Assembly: GCA_016709665.1 (NCBI GenBank)
Contig: JADJMI010000001.1
Span: 806,001-870,000, forward strand
Length of the DNA stretch: 64,000 nucleotides
Direction: 5' to 3'
From: Betaproteobacteria bacterium
GTDB taxonomy: Bacteria; Pseudomonadota; Gammaproteobacteria; Burkholderiales; Usitatibacteraceae
The position numbers were made by a program, and so were the translations under genes. The notes beneath the pieces were generated by a model, which was not told the origin of the DNA, made no database searches, and worked only from the letters and a program-made list of their open reading frames with translations. Positions 8,616-17,262 of this stretch are shown in pieces. Every line of letters begins with the position of its first letter. The stretch's first letter is position 1.

Positions 8616-9251
8616 TCAGGGGCTCCAGCGCGTGAAGTTCTCGAGTAGCCTCAAGCCGGCGGCGCTGCTCTTTTCGGGGTGGAACTGCGTCGCGAAGATG
8701 TTATCCCGCGCGATGGCCGAGGTAAAGGCATGGGGGTAGCGCGACCGGGCGGCGGTCAGCGCGGGGTCCCGCGGTTCGCAGTAGTAGCTGTGCACGAAAT
8801 AGAAGCGGGCACCGTCCGGGATGCCCGTCCATATCGGGTGGGACATCGACTGCCAGACCTCGTTCCAGCCCATGTGCGGGATCTTGAACCCGGCCGCGAC
8901 CGTTTCCGGCGCCTCGGCAAAAGCAAGAACCTCGCCCGGAAGGATGGCGAGGCCGGGCGTGTCGCCTTCGCGGCTTCGCTCGAAGAGCATCTGCAGGCCG
9001 ATGCACAGCCCGAGGAACGGCTTGGCCGCCGCGCTCTCGCGGATCGCATCGCCCAGGCCGCTTTCGGCGAGGCAGCGCATGCAGTCCGGCATGGCGCCCT
9101 GCCCGGGAAAGACCACCCGATCGGCCTCGCGGATGGCGCGCGGGTCGGCCGTGATGTCGATGGAATCGCCCGGCGCCACGTGCGCGAGCGCCTTCTGCAC
9201 CGATCGCAGGTTGCCCATCCCGTAGTCGACGATCGCGATGCGCTGTGCCAT
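8616..9251 (-). CDS. hisH: Imidazole glycerol phosphate synthase, glutamine amidotransferase subunit
   Basis: Class-I glutaminase that feeds ammonia to HisF. The 211-aa protein has the nucleophile C83 in FLGLCIGLQ, and the His-Glu pair in FATQFHPEKS near the C-terminus. YGMGNLRSV at the N-terminus is a HisH signature. Confidence 0.96.
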   Translation of the reverse strand: MAQRIAIVDYGMGNLRSVQKALAHVAPGDSIDITADPRAIREADRVVFPGQGAMPDCMRCLAESGLGDAIRESAAAKPFLGLCIGLQMLFERSREGDTPGLAILPGEVLAFAEAPETVAAGFKIPHMGWNEVWQSMSHPIWTGIPDGARFYFVHSYYCEPRDPALTAARSRYPHAFTSAIARDNIFATQFHPEKSSAAGLRLLENFTRWSP

Positions 9252-9287
9252 GGGTAACGGGGCGCGGGGCCCCGGGAGGCAGTCCGT

Positions 9288-9875
9288 CTAGAGGGTGCCC
9301 TTGGTGGACGGGATGACGCCGGCGGCGCGCGGGTCGGCTTCGACCGCCATGCGCAGGGCGCGCGCGAACGCCTTGAAGATCGTCTCGCACTGGTGATGGG
9401 AATTGTCGCCGCGCAGGTTGTCCAGGTGCACGGTGGCAAGGGCGTGGTTCACGAAGCCCTGGAAGAATTCCCGGGCGAGGTCCACGTCGAATTCGCCGAC
9501 GCGGGCGCGCGTGAAATCCACGTGGAATTCGAGGCCGGGACGGCCCGAGAAGTCGATGACGGCACGGGACAGGGCCTCGTCGAGGGGCACGTAGGCGTGG
9601 CCGTAGCGGCGGATGCCCTTCTTCTCGCCCAGGGCCTTCGCCACGGCCATGCCGAGGGTGATGCCGATGTCCTCGACGGTGTGATGCGCGTCGATCTCGA
9701 GGTCCCCGCGCGCCTTCACGACGAGATCCACCGCGCCGTGGCGCGCGATCTGGTCGAGCATGTGGTCGAGGAACGGAACGCCCGAGTCGAGGCTCGCGCG
9801 GCCTTCGCCGTCGAGGTTCACGGAAACGAAGACCTGCGTTTCCTTCGTGTCGCGCTGGATGTCGGCGGTACGCAT
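9288..9875 (-). CDS. hisB: Imidazoleglycerol-phosphate dehydratase
   Basis: Dehydrates IGP to imidazole acetol phosphate. The 195-aa monofunctional enzyme has the metal-binding motifs HHTVEDIG and the C-terminal DNSHHQCE. There is no fused histidinol-phosphatase domain, so that activity must come from another gene (hisN or hisJ type) not seen in this window. Confidence 0.96.
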   Translation of the reverse strand: MRTADIQRDTKETQVFVSVNLDGEGRASLDSGVPFLDHMLDQIARHGAVDLVVKARGDLEIDAHHTVEDIGITLGMAVAKALGEKKGIRRYGHAYVPLDEALSRAVIDFSGRPGLEFHVDFTRARVGEFDVDLAREFFQGFVNHALATVHLDNLRGDNSHHQCETIFKAFARALRMAVEADPRAAGVIPSTKGTL

Positions 9876-9879
9876 GGTG

Positions 9880-10947
9880 TCAGGCGGCCTGCCTCAGCGC
9901 ATCGATGAGCTTCCCGTTTTCCTCGGGAGTCCCGACCGTGAGCCGCAGGCAATCGGCGAGCAGGGGATGGGAGCCTTGAAAGCTGCGGACCAATATACCA
10001 CGCGCCTTGAGGCCCTCGAAGGCGCGCGGGCCGTCCGGAAGGCGCGCCAGCACGAAGTTGGCGGCCGAAGGATAACGGCGCACTCCCGGCATCCCGTCGA
10101 GGGCGGCCTCGAGACGCGCCCGCTCCTCGTTGATGCGAGCCACCTGCGCGTCGAGCACGTCGCGCCGGGCGAGGACGAAACGGGCCGCCGCATCCGTCAG
10201 CACGTTCACGTTGTAGGGCAGCCTCAACTTGTCGAACTCGGCGAGCCAGTCGTCCGGCCCCGTGACGAGGCCCAGGCGCAGGCCGGCCAGGCCCAGCTTG
10301 GAAACCGTCCGCACGAGCACGAGGTTCGGATGCCGACCCACTTCGTCCAGCAACGTGGCGCCGCCCGAATACGGGTAGTACGCCTCGTCGACGACCACCA
10401 GCCCCGGCGAGGCCTTCACGACCGCGAGGACGTCCTCCCGCGCGAACAGGTTTCCCGTCGGGTTGTTGGGATACGCGAGCCAGGTCACGGCCGGTCGGGC
10501 GCGATGCACGGCCTCGAGCAAGGCGGGCAAGTCCAGGGAGAAATCGTCCCTGAGGGGCACGCTTTCGTATCCCAGGCCCGCCATCGCCGCGCTCATCCGG
10601 TACATCACGAAGGAGGGCTCCACCGAGAGCATCACCGCGCCGGGCTTCGCGAGCGCCATCGCGATCATCATCAGGATCTCGTCGGAGCCGTTGCCGAGCA
10701 GGATGCCGAGACGGTCCGGAATGCCCATCGATTCGCGCAGCACGCGCTTCAGCTGCGTCGCGGTGGGGTCCGGGTACCGGTTGATGCCGACGCCCGACAG
10801 GACGCGTCCGAGTTCCTCGGCCATGTCCGGCGGCAACGAATAGGGGCTTTCCATCGCGTCGAGCTTCACGAAACCGGCCGCCGGCGTCACATGGTAGGCG
10901 GTGAGCGCGCGAATCTCCCCGCGCACCCAGTGCTCCGCATCCTTCAC
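9880..10947 (-). CDS. hisC: Histidinol-phosphate aminotransferase
   Basis: PLP enzyme of fold type I that transaminates imidazole acetol phosphate. The 355-aa protein has LDAMESPY at the N-terminus, YPNNPTGN, VVVDEAYYPY with the PLP-contacting Asp, and the PLP lysine in RTVSKLGLAGLRLG. Four bp follow before hisB and 4 bp overlap hisD. Confidence 0.95.
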   Translation of the reverse strand: MKDAEHWVRGEIRALTAYHVTPAAGFVKLDAMESPYSLPPDMAEELGRVLSGVGINRYPDPTATQLKRVLRESMGIPDRLGILLGNGSDEILMMIAMALAKPGAVMLSVEPSFVMYRMSAAMAGLGYESVPLRDDFSLDLPALLEAVHRARPAVTWLAYPNNPTGNLFAREDVLAVVKASPGLVVVDEAYYPYSGGATLLDEVGRHPNLVLVRTVSKLGLAGLRLGLVTGPDDWLAEFDKLRLPYNVNVLTDAAARFVLARRDVLDAQVARINEERARLEAALDGMPGVRRYPSAANFVLARLPDGPRAFEGLKARGILVRSFQGSHPLLADCLRLTVGTPEENGKLIDALRQAA

Positions 10948-12248
10948 GGCTTCTCGCCTCGCAGCTCGGCGCTTCGGGCGTGGGCTTCCAGCCCTTCGGC
11001 CCGCGCGAGCGTGCGGGCCGTCTCGCCCAGGCGGACGGCGGCCTCGCGGCTCACGCGGATGAGGCTCGAGCGCTTCTGGAAATCGTAGACGCCGAGCGGC
11101 GAGGAAAAGCGCGCCGTGCGCGAAGTGGGCAGGACATGGTTCGGGCCGGCGCAGTAATCGCCCAGCGATTCCGAGGCGTAGTGCCCCATGAAAATCGCAC
11201 CCGCATGGCGGATCTTCGGCAGCAGCGCATCGGGGTCGGCCACGGCGAGCTCCAGGTGCTCCGGTGCGATGCGGTTCGCGATCTCGCAGGCCTCGTCCAG
11301 GTCGCGCGCTTCGATGAGCGCGCCCCGGCCGCGAACCGAGGCCTCGATGATCGCGCGCCGCGGCAGCGACACCACCTGACGGCGCATCGATTCCAGCACG
11401 CGGTCCGCGAAACCGGGCTCGATCGTCACCAGGACCGCCTGTGCGATCTCGTCGTGCTCGGCCTGGGAGAATAGGTCCATGGCGACCCAGTCGGGGTTCG
11501 CGGTGCCGTCGGCGATCACGAGTATCTCCGAGGGCCCGGCCACCATGTCGATGCCCACCCGTCCGAAGACCCGCCGCTTGGCCGCCGCGACGTAGGCATT
11601 GCCGGGACCGACGATCTTGTCGACCGCCGGGACGCTCGCCGTGCCGAACGCGAGCGCCCCCACGGCCTGGGCGCCGCCCACGCGGAAGATGCGATCGACG
11701 CCGGCGAGCGCCGCCGCGGCGAAGACATGGTCGTTCTCGACCCCATCCGGCGTGGGCACGACCATCACGAGTTCGGGAACGCCGGCGACCTTGGCGGCAA
11801 CCGCGTTCATCAGCACCGAGGACGGATAGGCCGCCTTGCCGCCGGGGACGTAAAGCCCGACCCGGTCGAGCGGCGTCACTTGCTGGCCCAGGACGGTGCC
11901 ATCGGGCTCCTCGATCCGCCAGCCTTGGAGGTGCTGGTTCTCGTGGTAGCGGCGGATGCGTCCGGCGGCGGTCTCCAGCGCGGATCTTTCGGCGCGCCCG
12001 ATGCGATCGAGAGCCCGGCGCGCGCTCGCGGCGCTCACTTCCAGCTCGGCGGCGCCCGAAGGCGACCAGCGGTCGAAGCGGCTCGTGTACTCGAGCAGGG
12101 CCGCGTCGCCCCGGCGGCGGACGTTGTCGAGGATTTCCGCGACGGCGCGGTCGACCGAATCGTCCTGAGCGGCCTCGAAGGCGAGCAGGGCGTCGAGCTT
12201 CGCGTCGAAATCGTCGTCGCGGGTGCTCAGGCGACGGGGGTCAGGCAC
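10944..12248 (-). CDS. hisD: Histidinol dehydrogenase
   Basis: Zinc enzyme that oxidises L-histidinol to histidine in two NAD-dependent steps. The 434-aa product has YVPGGKAAYPSS, the NAD-binding GPGNAYV, AGPSEILV, SQAEHDE with zinc-binding Gln/His, and APEHLEL. It overlaps hisC by 4 bp and hisG by 8 bp. Confidence 0.96.
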   Translation of the reverse strand: MPDPRRLSTRDDDFDAKLDALLAFEAAQDDSVDRAVAEILDNVRRRGDAALLEYTSRFDRWSPSGAAELEVSAASARRALDRIGRAERSALETAAGRIRRYHENQHLQGWRIEEPDGTVLGQQVTPLDRVGLYVPGGKAAYPSSVLMNAVAAKVAGVPELVMVVPTPDGVENDHVFAAAALAGVDRIFRVGGAQAVGALAFGTASVPAVDKIVGPGNAYVAAAKRRVFGRVGIDMVAGPSEILVIADGTANPDWVAMDLFSQAEHDEIAQAVLVTIEPGFADRVLESMRRQVVSLPRRAIIEASVRGRGALIEARDLDEACEIANRIAPEHLELAVADPDALLPKIRHAGAIFMGHYASESLGDYCAGPNHVLPTSRTARFSSPLGVYDFQKRSSLIRVSREAAVRLGETARTLARAEGLEAHARSAELRGEKP

Positions 12249-12879
12249 GGCTCGCCCTTTCGAATGCCTCGACGACGGGAACCACCTCGGCGCGCTTCAC
12301 CTTCATCGACGCGGGGTTCACGACCAGGCGGCTCGAGATGCCGAGGATCTCCTCGACCGCGACGAGCTTGTTCGCGCGAAGCGTGCTGCCGGTATCGACG
12401 ACGTCCACGATGGCGTCGGCAAGGCCCACGAGCGGCGCGAGCTCCATGGAGCCGTAGAGCTTGATGAGGTCGACGTGGACCCCCTTGGCCGCGAAGTGCT
12501 CGCGTGCCGTTCCGATGTACTTCGTGGCCACGCGAAGGCGGGCGCCGCGGCGGACGGCCGCCTGGTAGTCGAAGCCCTCGGGCACCGCCACCATCAGCTT
12601 GCAGCGGGCAATGCCCAGGTCGAGCGGCTGGTAAAGGCCCTTGCCGCCGTGCTCGAGCAGCAGGTCGAGCCCTGCCACCCCCAGGTCGGCGGCACCGTAC
12701 TGCACATAGGTGGGAACGTCCGAGGCCCGGACGATGATGACGCGCACGCCCGGATGACTGGTGGCGAGGATGAGCTTGCGGGACTTTTCCGGGTCCTCGG
12801 CCGGAACGATGCCGGCGGCCTCCAGGAGCGGAAGCGTTTCCTCGTAGATGCGGCCTTTGGAGAGTGCGATGGTGATCAT
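12241..12879 (-). CDS. hisG: ATP phosphoribosyltransferase, short form
   Basis: First and committed step of histidine synthesis, joining ATP and PRPP. At 212 aa it is the short HisGs form, with the PRPP-binding segment DVVDTGSTLRAN and GAADLGVAG. It lacks the C-terminal ACT-like regulatory domain. Known short forms work as a complex with HisZ, a HisRS-like subunit; hisZ is not in the window and must lie elsewhere. First his gene in the transcription direction. The 114-bp gap upstream to bolA holds nothing recognisable; murA, which often sits here in related genomes, is absent. Confidence 0.94.
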   Translation of the reverse strand: MITIALSKGRIYEETLPLLEAAGIVPAEDPEKSRKLILATSHPGVRVIIVRASDVPTYVQYGAADLGVAGLDLLLEHGGKGLYQPLDLGIARCKLMVAVPEGFDYQAAVRRGARLRVATKYIGTAREHFAAKGVHVDLIKLYGSMELAPLVGLADAIVDVVDTGSTLRANKLVAVEEILGISSRLVVNPASMKVKRAEVVPVVEAFERASRA

Positions 12880-12993
12880 GGTGCTTTCGGTCGCTCCGCC
12901 CTCGGGCGAAGCGTCACCGGCAATGTCCTGCGCATGAAGGGGAAATCCAACGTGGGGCGAATTCGGGGCGGGCAGCGGCTCGTGCCCGCGGGT

Positions 12994-13230
12994 TCAGCTC
13001 GCCGCCCACTCCTCGGGCGTCAGCGTGCGCATGGACAGCGCATGGATTTCCTCGCGCATGCGTTCGCCCAGGGCGCCGTAGACGAGCTGGTGCCGGCGCA
13101 CGCGGCTTTGCCCCTCGAAGGCGGGGCTCACGACGATCGCCTCGAAATGGGACCCGTCGCCGCTCACCTCGAGGTGACGGCAATCGAGACCGCTGCGGAT
13201 GGAATCCTCGATGCTGCGGGGGTCGACCAT
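12994..13230 (-). CDS. BolA-family protein (IbaG-like)
   Basis: Small KH-like protein of 78 aa. Members bind monothiol glutaredoxins and Fe-S clusters. Visible are DCRHLEVSGDGSHFEAIVVS, the conserved SHF region, and RRHQLVYGALGERM with the invariant His. The copy next to mla genes is usually the IbaG/YrbA type. ATG at 13230 is chosen because it starts right before the conserved domain; longer in-frame starts lie inside the permease gene. 11 bp after the ABC permease. Confidence 0.87.
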   Translation of the reverse strand: MVDPRSIEDSIRSGLDCRHLEVSGDGSHFEAIVVSPAFEGQSRVRRHQLVYGALGERMREEIHALSMRTLTPEEWAAS

Positions 13231-13241
13231 GGGCGTTGAAT

Positions 13242-14000
13242 TCAGGAGCGCAGCTTGTAGCCGGAGCGTAGGAGCCGCAGGGTCAGCCATGATAGGGCAC
13301 AGAGCGTGCCCGTCGCAATCGCGAGGCTCGTGCCCGGCGGGACGTCGGACTGGCCGAAGAAGCCGTAGCGGAAGCCGTCGATCGCGTAGAAGAACGGGTT
13401 CAGTTGCGAGGCGGCCTGCCAGAAGGGCGGCAGCGACTTGACGGAGTAGAAGACCCCCGCCAGGAAGGTGAGCGGCATCACGAGGAAATTCTGGAATGCC
13501 GCGAGCTGGTCGAATTTCTCGGCCCAGATGCCGGCCACGATGCCGAGCGCGCCCAGCAGGGCCGAGCCCACGAGTGCGAAGGCGAGCGCCCACAGGGGGT
13601 GGGCGAGCGGCAGCGGGACCAGGAAGAGGACCGCCAGGAACACGCCGGCACCCACCACGAGCCCGCGAACGACGGAGGCGAGCAGGTAGGCCCCGAAGAT
13701 GTCGCCCGGGGTGAGCGGCGGCAGCAGGATGAAGACGATGTTGCCCGTGATCTTCGACTGGATGAGGGACGAGGAGCTGTTGGCGAAGGCGTTCTGCAGC
13801 ATCGACATCATCGCGAGGCCCGGCACGAGGAACTGCGTGTAACCGACCCCCGGGTAGGCCTCGACGTGGGCGGCGAGCGCGTGCGAGAAGATGACGAGGT
13901 ACAGGAGCGACGAGAGCACCGGCGCCGCCACCGTCTGGAAGCTCACTTTCCAGAATCGCAGCACTTCCTTCCGGAGGAGCGTGCGGAAGCCTCCCGTCAT
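13242..14000 (-). CDS. ABC-2 type transporter permease
   Basis: Integral membrane subunit (252 aa, six predicted helices) of an ABC-2 exporter of the YadH/NodJ type. Signatures are LVPGLAMMSMLQNAFANSS, and PLTFLAGVFYSVKSLPPFWQ in the second half. The substrate is unknown; genetically it sits between mlaB and bolA as in many betaproteobacteria. The start overlaps the ATPase stop by 4 bp (ATGA), so permease and ATPase are coupled. Confidence 0.88.
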   Translation of the reverse strand: MTGGFRTLLRKEVLRFWKVSFQTVAAPVLSSLLYLVIFSHALAAHVEAYPGVGYTQFLVPGLAMMSMLQNAFANSSSSLIQSKITGNIVFILLPPLTPGDIFGAYLLASVVRGLVVGAGVFLAVLFLVPLPLAHPLWALAFALVGSALLGALGIVAGIWAEKFDQLAAFQNFLVMPLTFLAGVFYSVKSLPPFWQAASQLNPFFYAIDGFRYGFFGQSDVPPGTSLAIATGTLCALSWLTLRLLRSGYKLRS

Positions 14001-14920
14001 GCCCGGGCCCCCGTCGCGTCGCCGGCCTTCGCCATGATCTTCACGAAGACTTCCTCGAGTTCCGGTTCGGCGACCTCCAGGTGCTCGATGCGTGCGCCGG
14101 CCTCGCGCAGGCGGGCCAGGGCCGTTTCGACCTGCGCCGCCCCCTCGACCGGCAGGCGCCAGGCGCCCTCCGCGTCCAGGCTCGCGCCGGCGGAGAGCGC
14201 CGCCGGGAGCTCGCACCCGGCGAACCTCACCCGCAGCACGCGTTCGGAGAACGCCGCGAGGAGCCGCGCCGTATCGTCCAGCGCCACGATCCGCCCCGCC
14301 TTCATCATCGCGATGCGGGAGCACAGTTCCTGGGCTTCCTCGAGGTAGTGGGTGGTGAGGATGATCGCGTGGCCGGCCGCATTGAGCTCGCGCACGAAGG
14401 CCCAAAGCGTCTGGCGCAACTCCACGTCGACGCCGGCCGTGGGTTCGTCCAGCACGATGACGGGCGGCCGGTGCACCAGCGCCTGCGCCACGAGCACGCG
14501 GCGCTTCATCCCGCCGGACAGGCTGCGCATGTTGGCGTCGGCCTTGGGGCCGAGCGCGAGCCGGTCGAGCAGCTCGTCGATCCACTTTCCGTTGCCGCGC
14601 AGGCCGAAGTAGCCGGACTGCAGCTCGAGAGTCTCGCGGACGCTGAAGAAGGGATCGAAGACGATCTCCTGCGGCACGATGCCCAGGCTGCGGCGCGCCT
14701 CGCGGTAATCCCGGATGACGTCGTGACCCATGACGCGGAGCTCGCCGGAATCCGCGCGAACCAGGCCGCCGAGCGCCGAGATGAGCGTGGTCTTGCCGGC
14801 GCCATTGGGCCCCAGGAGGGCGAAGAACTCGCCCGGCTCGACGGTGAGGGAAATGCCGTCCAGCGCATCGAGCTTCCCGTAGCGCTTGCGGACGTCGCGG
14901 ACTTCGACGGCGGGCGTCAT
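13997..14920 (-). CDS. ABC-2 transporter ATP-binding protein
   Basis: The 307-aa nucleotide-binding subunit for the adjacent permease (YadG type). Walker A is GPNGAGKTT, the signature is LSGGMKRRV, Walker B is PPVIVLDEPTAGVD, and the H-loop is ILTTHYLEEA. An extra C-terminal domain of about 80 residues follows the ATPase core, as in the DrrA/CcmA-like group. The ATG at 14920 is set 3 bp... just after the mlaB stop; in-frame sequence upstream belongs to mlaB in another frame. Confidence 0.9.
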   Translation of the reverse strand: MTPAVEVRDVRKRYGKLDALDGISLTVEPGEFFALLGPNGAGKTTLISALGGLVRADSGELRVMGHDVIRDYREARRSLGIVPQEIVFDPFFSVRETLELQSGYFGLRGNGKWIDELLDRLALGPKADANMRSLSGGMKRRVLVAQALVHRPPVIVLDEPTAGVDVELRQTLWAFVRELNAAGHAIILTTHYLEEAQELCSRIAMMKAGRIVALDDTARLLAAFSERVLRVRFAGCELPAALSAGASLDAEGAWRLPVEGAAQVETALARLREAGARIEHLEVAEPELEEVFVKIMAKAGDATGARA

Positions 14921-14922
14921 CG

Positions 14923-15225
14923 CTAGGCCCGGCAGGGCTGGATGAGTCCGGTGACCCCGTAGAGATCCGCGAGCGCGAGCAGGTTCGCGGGGAGGTTCTC
15001 GAATAGCAGCGACTTGCCGAGCCGGGCGGCTTCCCGCCGCCACTCCAGCAGCAGGGCGACGGCGGAGGAATCGACTTGCGTGATGGCGGAAAAATCGATG
15101 GTGAGGCGGTCCGGGAGGTCCGGCCTCGCGGTGTAGGCCCGGCTCTTCTCGAGCACCTCCGGCAGGCTTTCGAAGGAGAGCGCGCCTTCGAGCGCGAGCA
15201 CTTCGCTGCGGACCGCGGGGTTCAC
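14923..15225 (-). CDS. mlaB: STAS-domain protein MlaB
   Basis: Cytoplasmic STAS protein (100 aa) that stabilises the MlaFE ABC complex in phospholipid transport. ITQVDSSAVALLLEW holds the conserved STAS serine region. The start is GTG at 15225, inside a GTGA overlap with the mlaC stop, so no Shine-Dalgarno is needed. Assignment rests on position after mlaC and on fold-level similarity, since STAS domains are poorly conserved. Confidence 0.85.
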   Translation of the reverse strand: MNPAVRSEVLALEGALSFESLPEVLEKSRAYTARPDLPDRLTIDFSAITQVDSSAVALLLEWRREAARLGKSLLFENLPANLLALADLYGVTGLIQPCRA

Positions 15226-15896
15226 TTGCTCGGCTCGGCCTTCGCGGGGGCCCGGGGGGAGGCGCTGCCGCCGCGGTTGCGATCGGAGAGCGTTTTCACG
15301 AGGCCGTCGATGCCGCCCTTCTGGATCTGGTCGTTGAACGTGCTGCGGTAGGTGGTGACGAGCGAGACGCCGTCCACCACGACGTCGTAGACGCGCCAGC
15401 CCTTGTCGGACCTTTCCATCGAGTAGTCGATGGGGATGGGCTGGCCGCCGGGCTGGTTCACGAGCGTCTTCACGAGCGTTTCGGTGTCGCCCGCGCCGAC
15501 CTTGGCAGGCTTCACGTCGATGGTCTGGTTGCGGTACTGCGACAGCGACGTCGAGTAGGTGCGCACGAGCAGCGTGCGGAACTCGCGCACCAGCGATTCC
15601 TTCTGGGCGTCGGAGGCCTGCGCCCAGTTGCGGCCGACCGCCAGGCGCGTCATGCGGTTGAAGTCGAAGTGCGGCAGCACCTTTTCCTCGACCAGGTCGA
15701 GGATCTTGCGCTGGTTGCCGGCCTGGAGGTCCTTGTCGGTCTTGATGACGGCGAGAACTTCGTCGATCGACTTGCGCACGAGGACGTCCGGCGCGACGTC
15801 CGGCGCCGCGGCGGCGACGGGGGCGAACAGGCACGCCAGGCTCGCGCAAAGGGCCGCGATCCATCGGAAAGGGAGAGCCGCGAGACGATCGTTCAT
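15222..15896 (-). CDS. mlaC: Periplasmic phospholipid shuttle MlaC
   Basis: Tgt2/Ttg2D-family protein of 224 aa that carries phospholipids between the outer membrane MlaA complex and MlaFEDB. A signal peptide (about 1-29, with CASLACLFAPVAAAA) precedes the mature domain, where FDFNRMTRLAVGRNW and GWRVYDVVVDGVSLV are family signatures. A short Pro/Ala/Lys tail ends the protein. Confidence 0.93.
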   Translation of the reverse strand: MNDRLAALPFRWIAALCASLACLFAPVAAAAPDVAPDVLVRKSIDEVLAVIKTDKDLQAGNQRKILDLVEEKVLPHFDFNRMTRLAVGRNWAQASDAQKESLVREFRTLLVRTYSTSLSQYRNQTIDVKPAKVGAGDTETLVKTLVNQPGGQPIPIDYSMERSDKGWRVYDVVVDGVSLVTTYRSTFNDQIQKGGIDGLVKTLSDRNRGGSASPRAPAKAEPSK

Positions 15897-15962
15897 GGTG
15901 TGGGTCCTTGGCTTGGGAACGCCGGTTGGAGCATGCGCGGCACCGGAGGGTTCCCGGCTTCG

Positions 15963-16433
15963 CTACTTCTTGCCGCCGTCCTCCTGGGCCTTGCTGAAGA
16001 GGAACTGGCCGATGAGCCGCTCGAGCACGACGGCCGACTGGGTGATGGAGACCCGGTCGCCCTGAGCGAGCTTCTTCTCGTCGCCGCCGGCGTCGAGGCC
16101 GACGTACTGCTCGCCCAGAAGACCCGAGGTGAGGATCGAGGCGCTCGTGTCTTTCGGGAAGGTGTAGCGCGAGTCGAGCGCGAGCGTGACGGAAGCCTGG
16201 AAGCGCTCGTTGTCGAAATGGATCTCGGCCACGCGCCCGACCAGGACGCCCGAGCTGCGCACCGGAGCGCGCACCTTGAGGCCGCCGATGTTGTCGAACC
16301 GCGCCTGCACCTGGTAGGTGCTGGCGGGCCGTTCGGCGCCCAGGTTGCCCGCCTTGAGGGCGAGCACCAGGAGTGCCGCGAATCCCGCGATCACGAAGGC
16401 GCCGAACCAGAGATCGATCGTCGTTCTTTCCAT
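15963..16433 (-). CDS. mlaD: MCE-domain lipid transport protein MlaD
   Basis: Inner-membrane-anchored MCE protein (156 aa) that forms the periplasmic ring of the MlaFEDB complex. One N-terminal helix (about 8-30) is followed by the MCE domain with FDNIGGLKVRAPVRSSGVLVG and GLLGEQYVGLDAGG. 66 bp separate it from mlaC. Confidence 0.94.
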   Translation of the reverse strand: MERTTIDLWFGAFVIAGFAALLVLALKAGNLGAERPASTYQVQARFDNIGGLKVRAPVRSSGVLVGRVAEIHFDNERFQASVTLALDSRYTFPKDTSASILTSGLLGEQYVGLDAGGDEKKLAQGDRVSITQSAVVLERLIGQFLFSKAQEDGGKK

Positions 16434-16464
16434 GGCCTATCCGCTCGGTTGGTCCGCCCGTCGC

Positions 16465-17262
16465 TCAGGCATCGCCGCGCAGCATGAACGCGGTGAGCAC
16501 GAGGTCGAGGGCGAGGATGGTGAGCGCCGAACTCACCACGGTGCGTGTCGTGGCGCCGGAGACGCCTTCCGCGGTCGGGGGGGCGTCGAATCCCTCGAAC
16601 GTCGCGATCACCGTCACGGCGATCCCGAACACGAAACTCTTCACGACGCCGTTCAAAACATCATACCGGAAGTCCACCGCCGCCTGCATTTGCGACCAGA
16701 AGGCGCCGTTGTCCACGCCGATGAGCACGACGCCCACCAGGTAGCCGCCGAAGATCCCCATGGCGGAGAAGATGGCGGCGAGCACGGGCATCGAGATGAC
16801 CCCGGCCCAGAAGCGCGGCGCGATGACGCGCGACATGGGCGAGACGGCCATCATGTCCATCGCCGTGAGCTGCTCGGTCGCCTTCATGAGGCCGATTTCC
16901 GCGGTGATGGCGGAGCCGGCGCGGCTCGCGAAAAGGAGCGCGGCGACCACCGGGCCGAGTTCCCGCACCAACGAGAGCGCGACCAGCACGCCGATCGACT
17001 CCTGGGCGCCGTAGCGCTGCAGCGTCTGGAACCCCTGCAGCCCGAGCACCATGCCGACGAACAGGCCCGAGACGACGATGATGATGAGCGAGAGGACGCC
17101 GGTGAAGTACACCTCGCGCATCACCAGGCGGAAGCGTCGCGCGCTGGTGCCCGAGGCCGCGATCACCTGGGCGAAGAAGCGCGTCATCGCGCCGACGCGC
17201 CAGACGCCGTCGATGAAGTTGTGGCCCAGGCGACCGAGCGCGAGCTTCACGCGGTCAAGCAT
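16465..17262 (-). CDS. mlaE: ABC phospholipid permease MlaE
   Basis: Multi-span permease of the MlaFEDB complex, 265 aa. Visible signatures are LGLQGFQTLQRYGA, VRELGPVVAALLFASRAGSA and EIGLMKATEQLTAMDMM, which form the conserved core and the coupling helix. Its ATG lies inside the end of mlaF (8-bp overlap); a longer in-frame start inside mlaF would add a shadow sequence. Confidence 0.95.
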   Translation of the reverse strand: MLDRVKLALGRLGHNFIDGVWRVGAMTRFFAQVIAASGTSARRFRLVMREVYFTGVLSLIIIVVSGLFVGMVLGLQGFQTLQRYGAQESIGVLVALSLVRELGPVVAALLFASRAGSAITAEIGLMKATEQLTAMDMMAVSPMSRVIAPRFWAGVISMPVLAAIFSAMGIFGGYLVGVVLIGVDNGAFWSQMQAAVDFRYDVLNGVVKSFVFGIAVTVIATFEGFDAPPTAEGVSGATTRTVVSSALTILALDLVLTAFMLRGDA

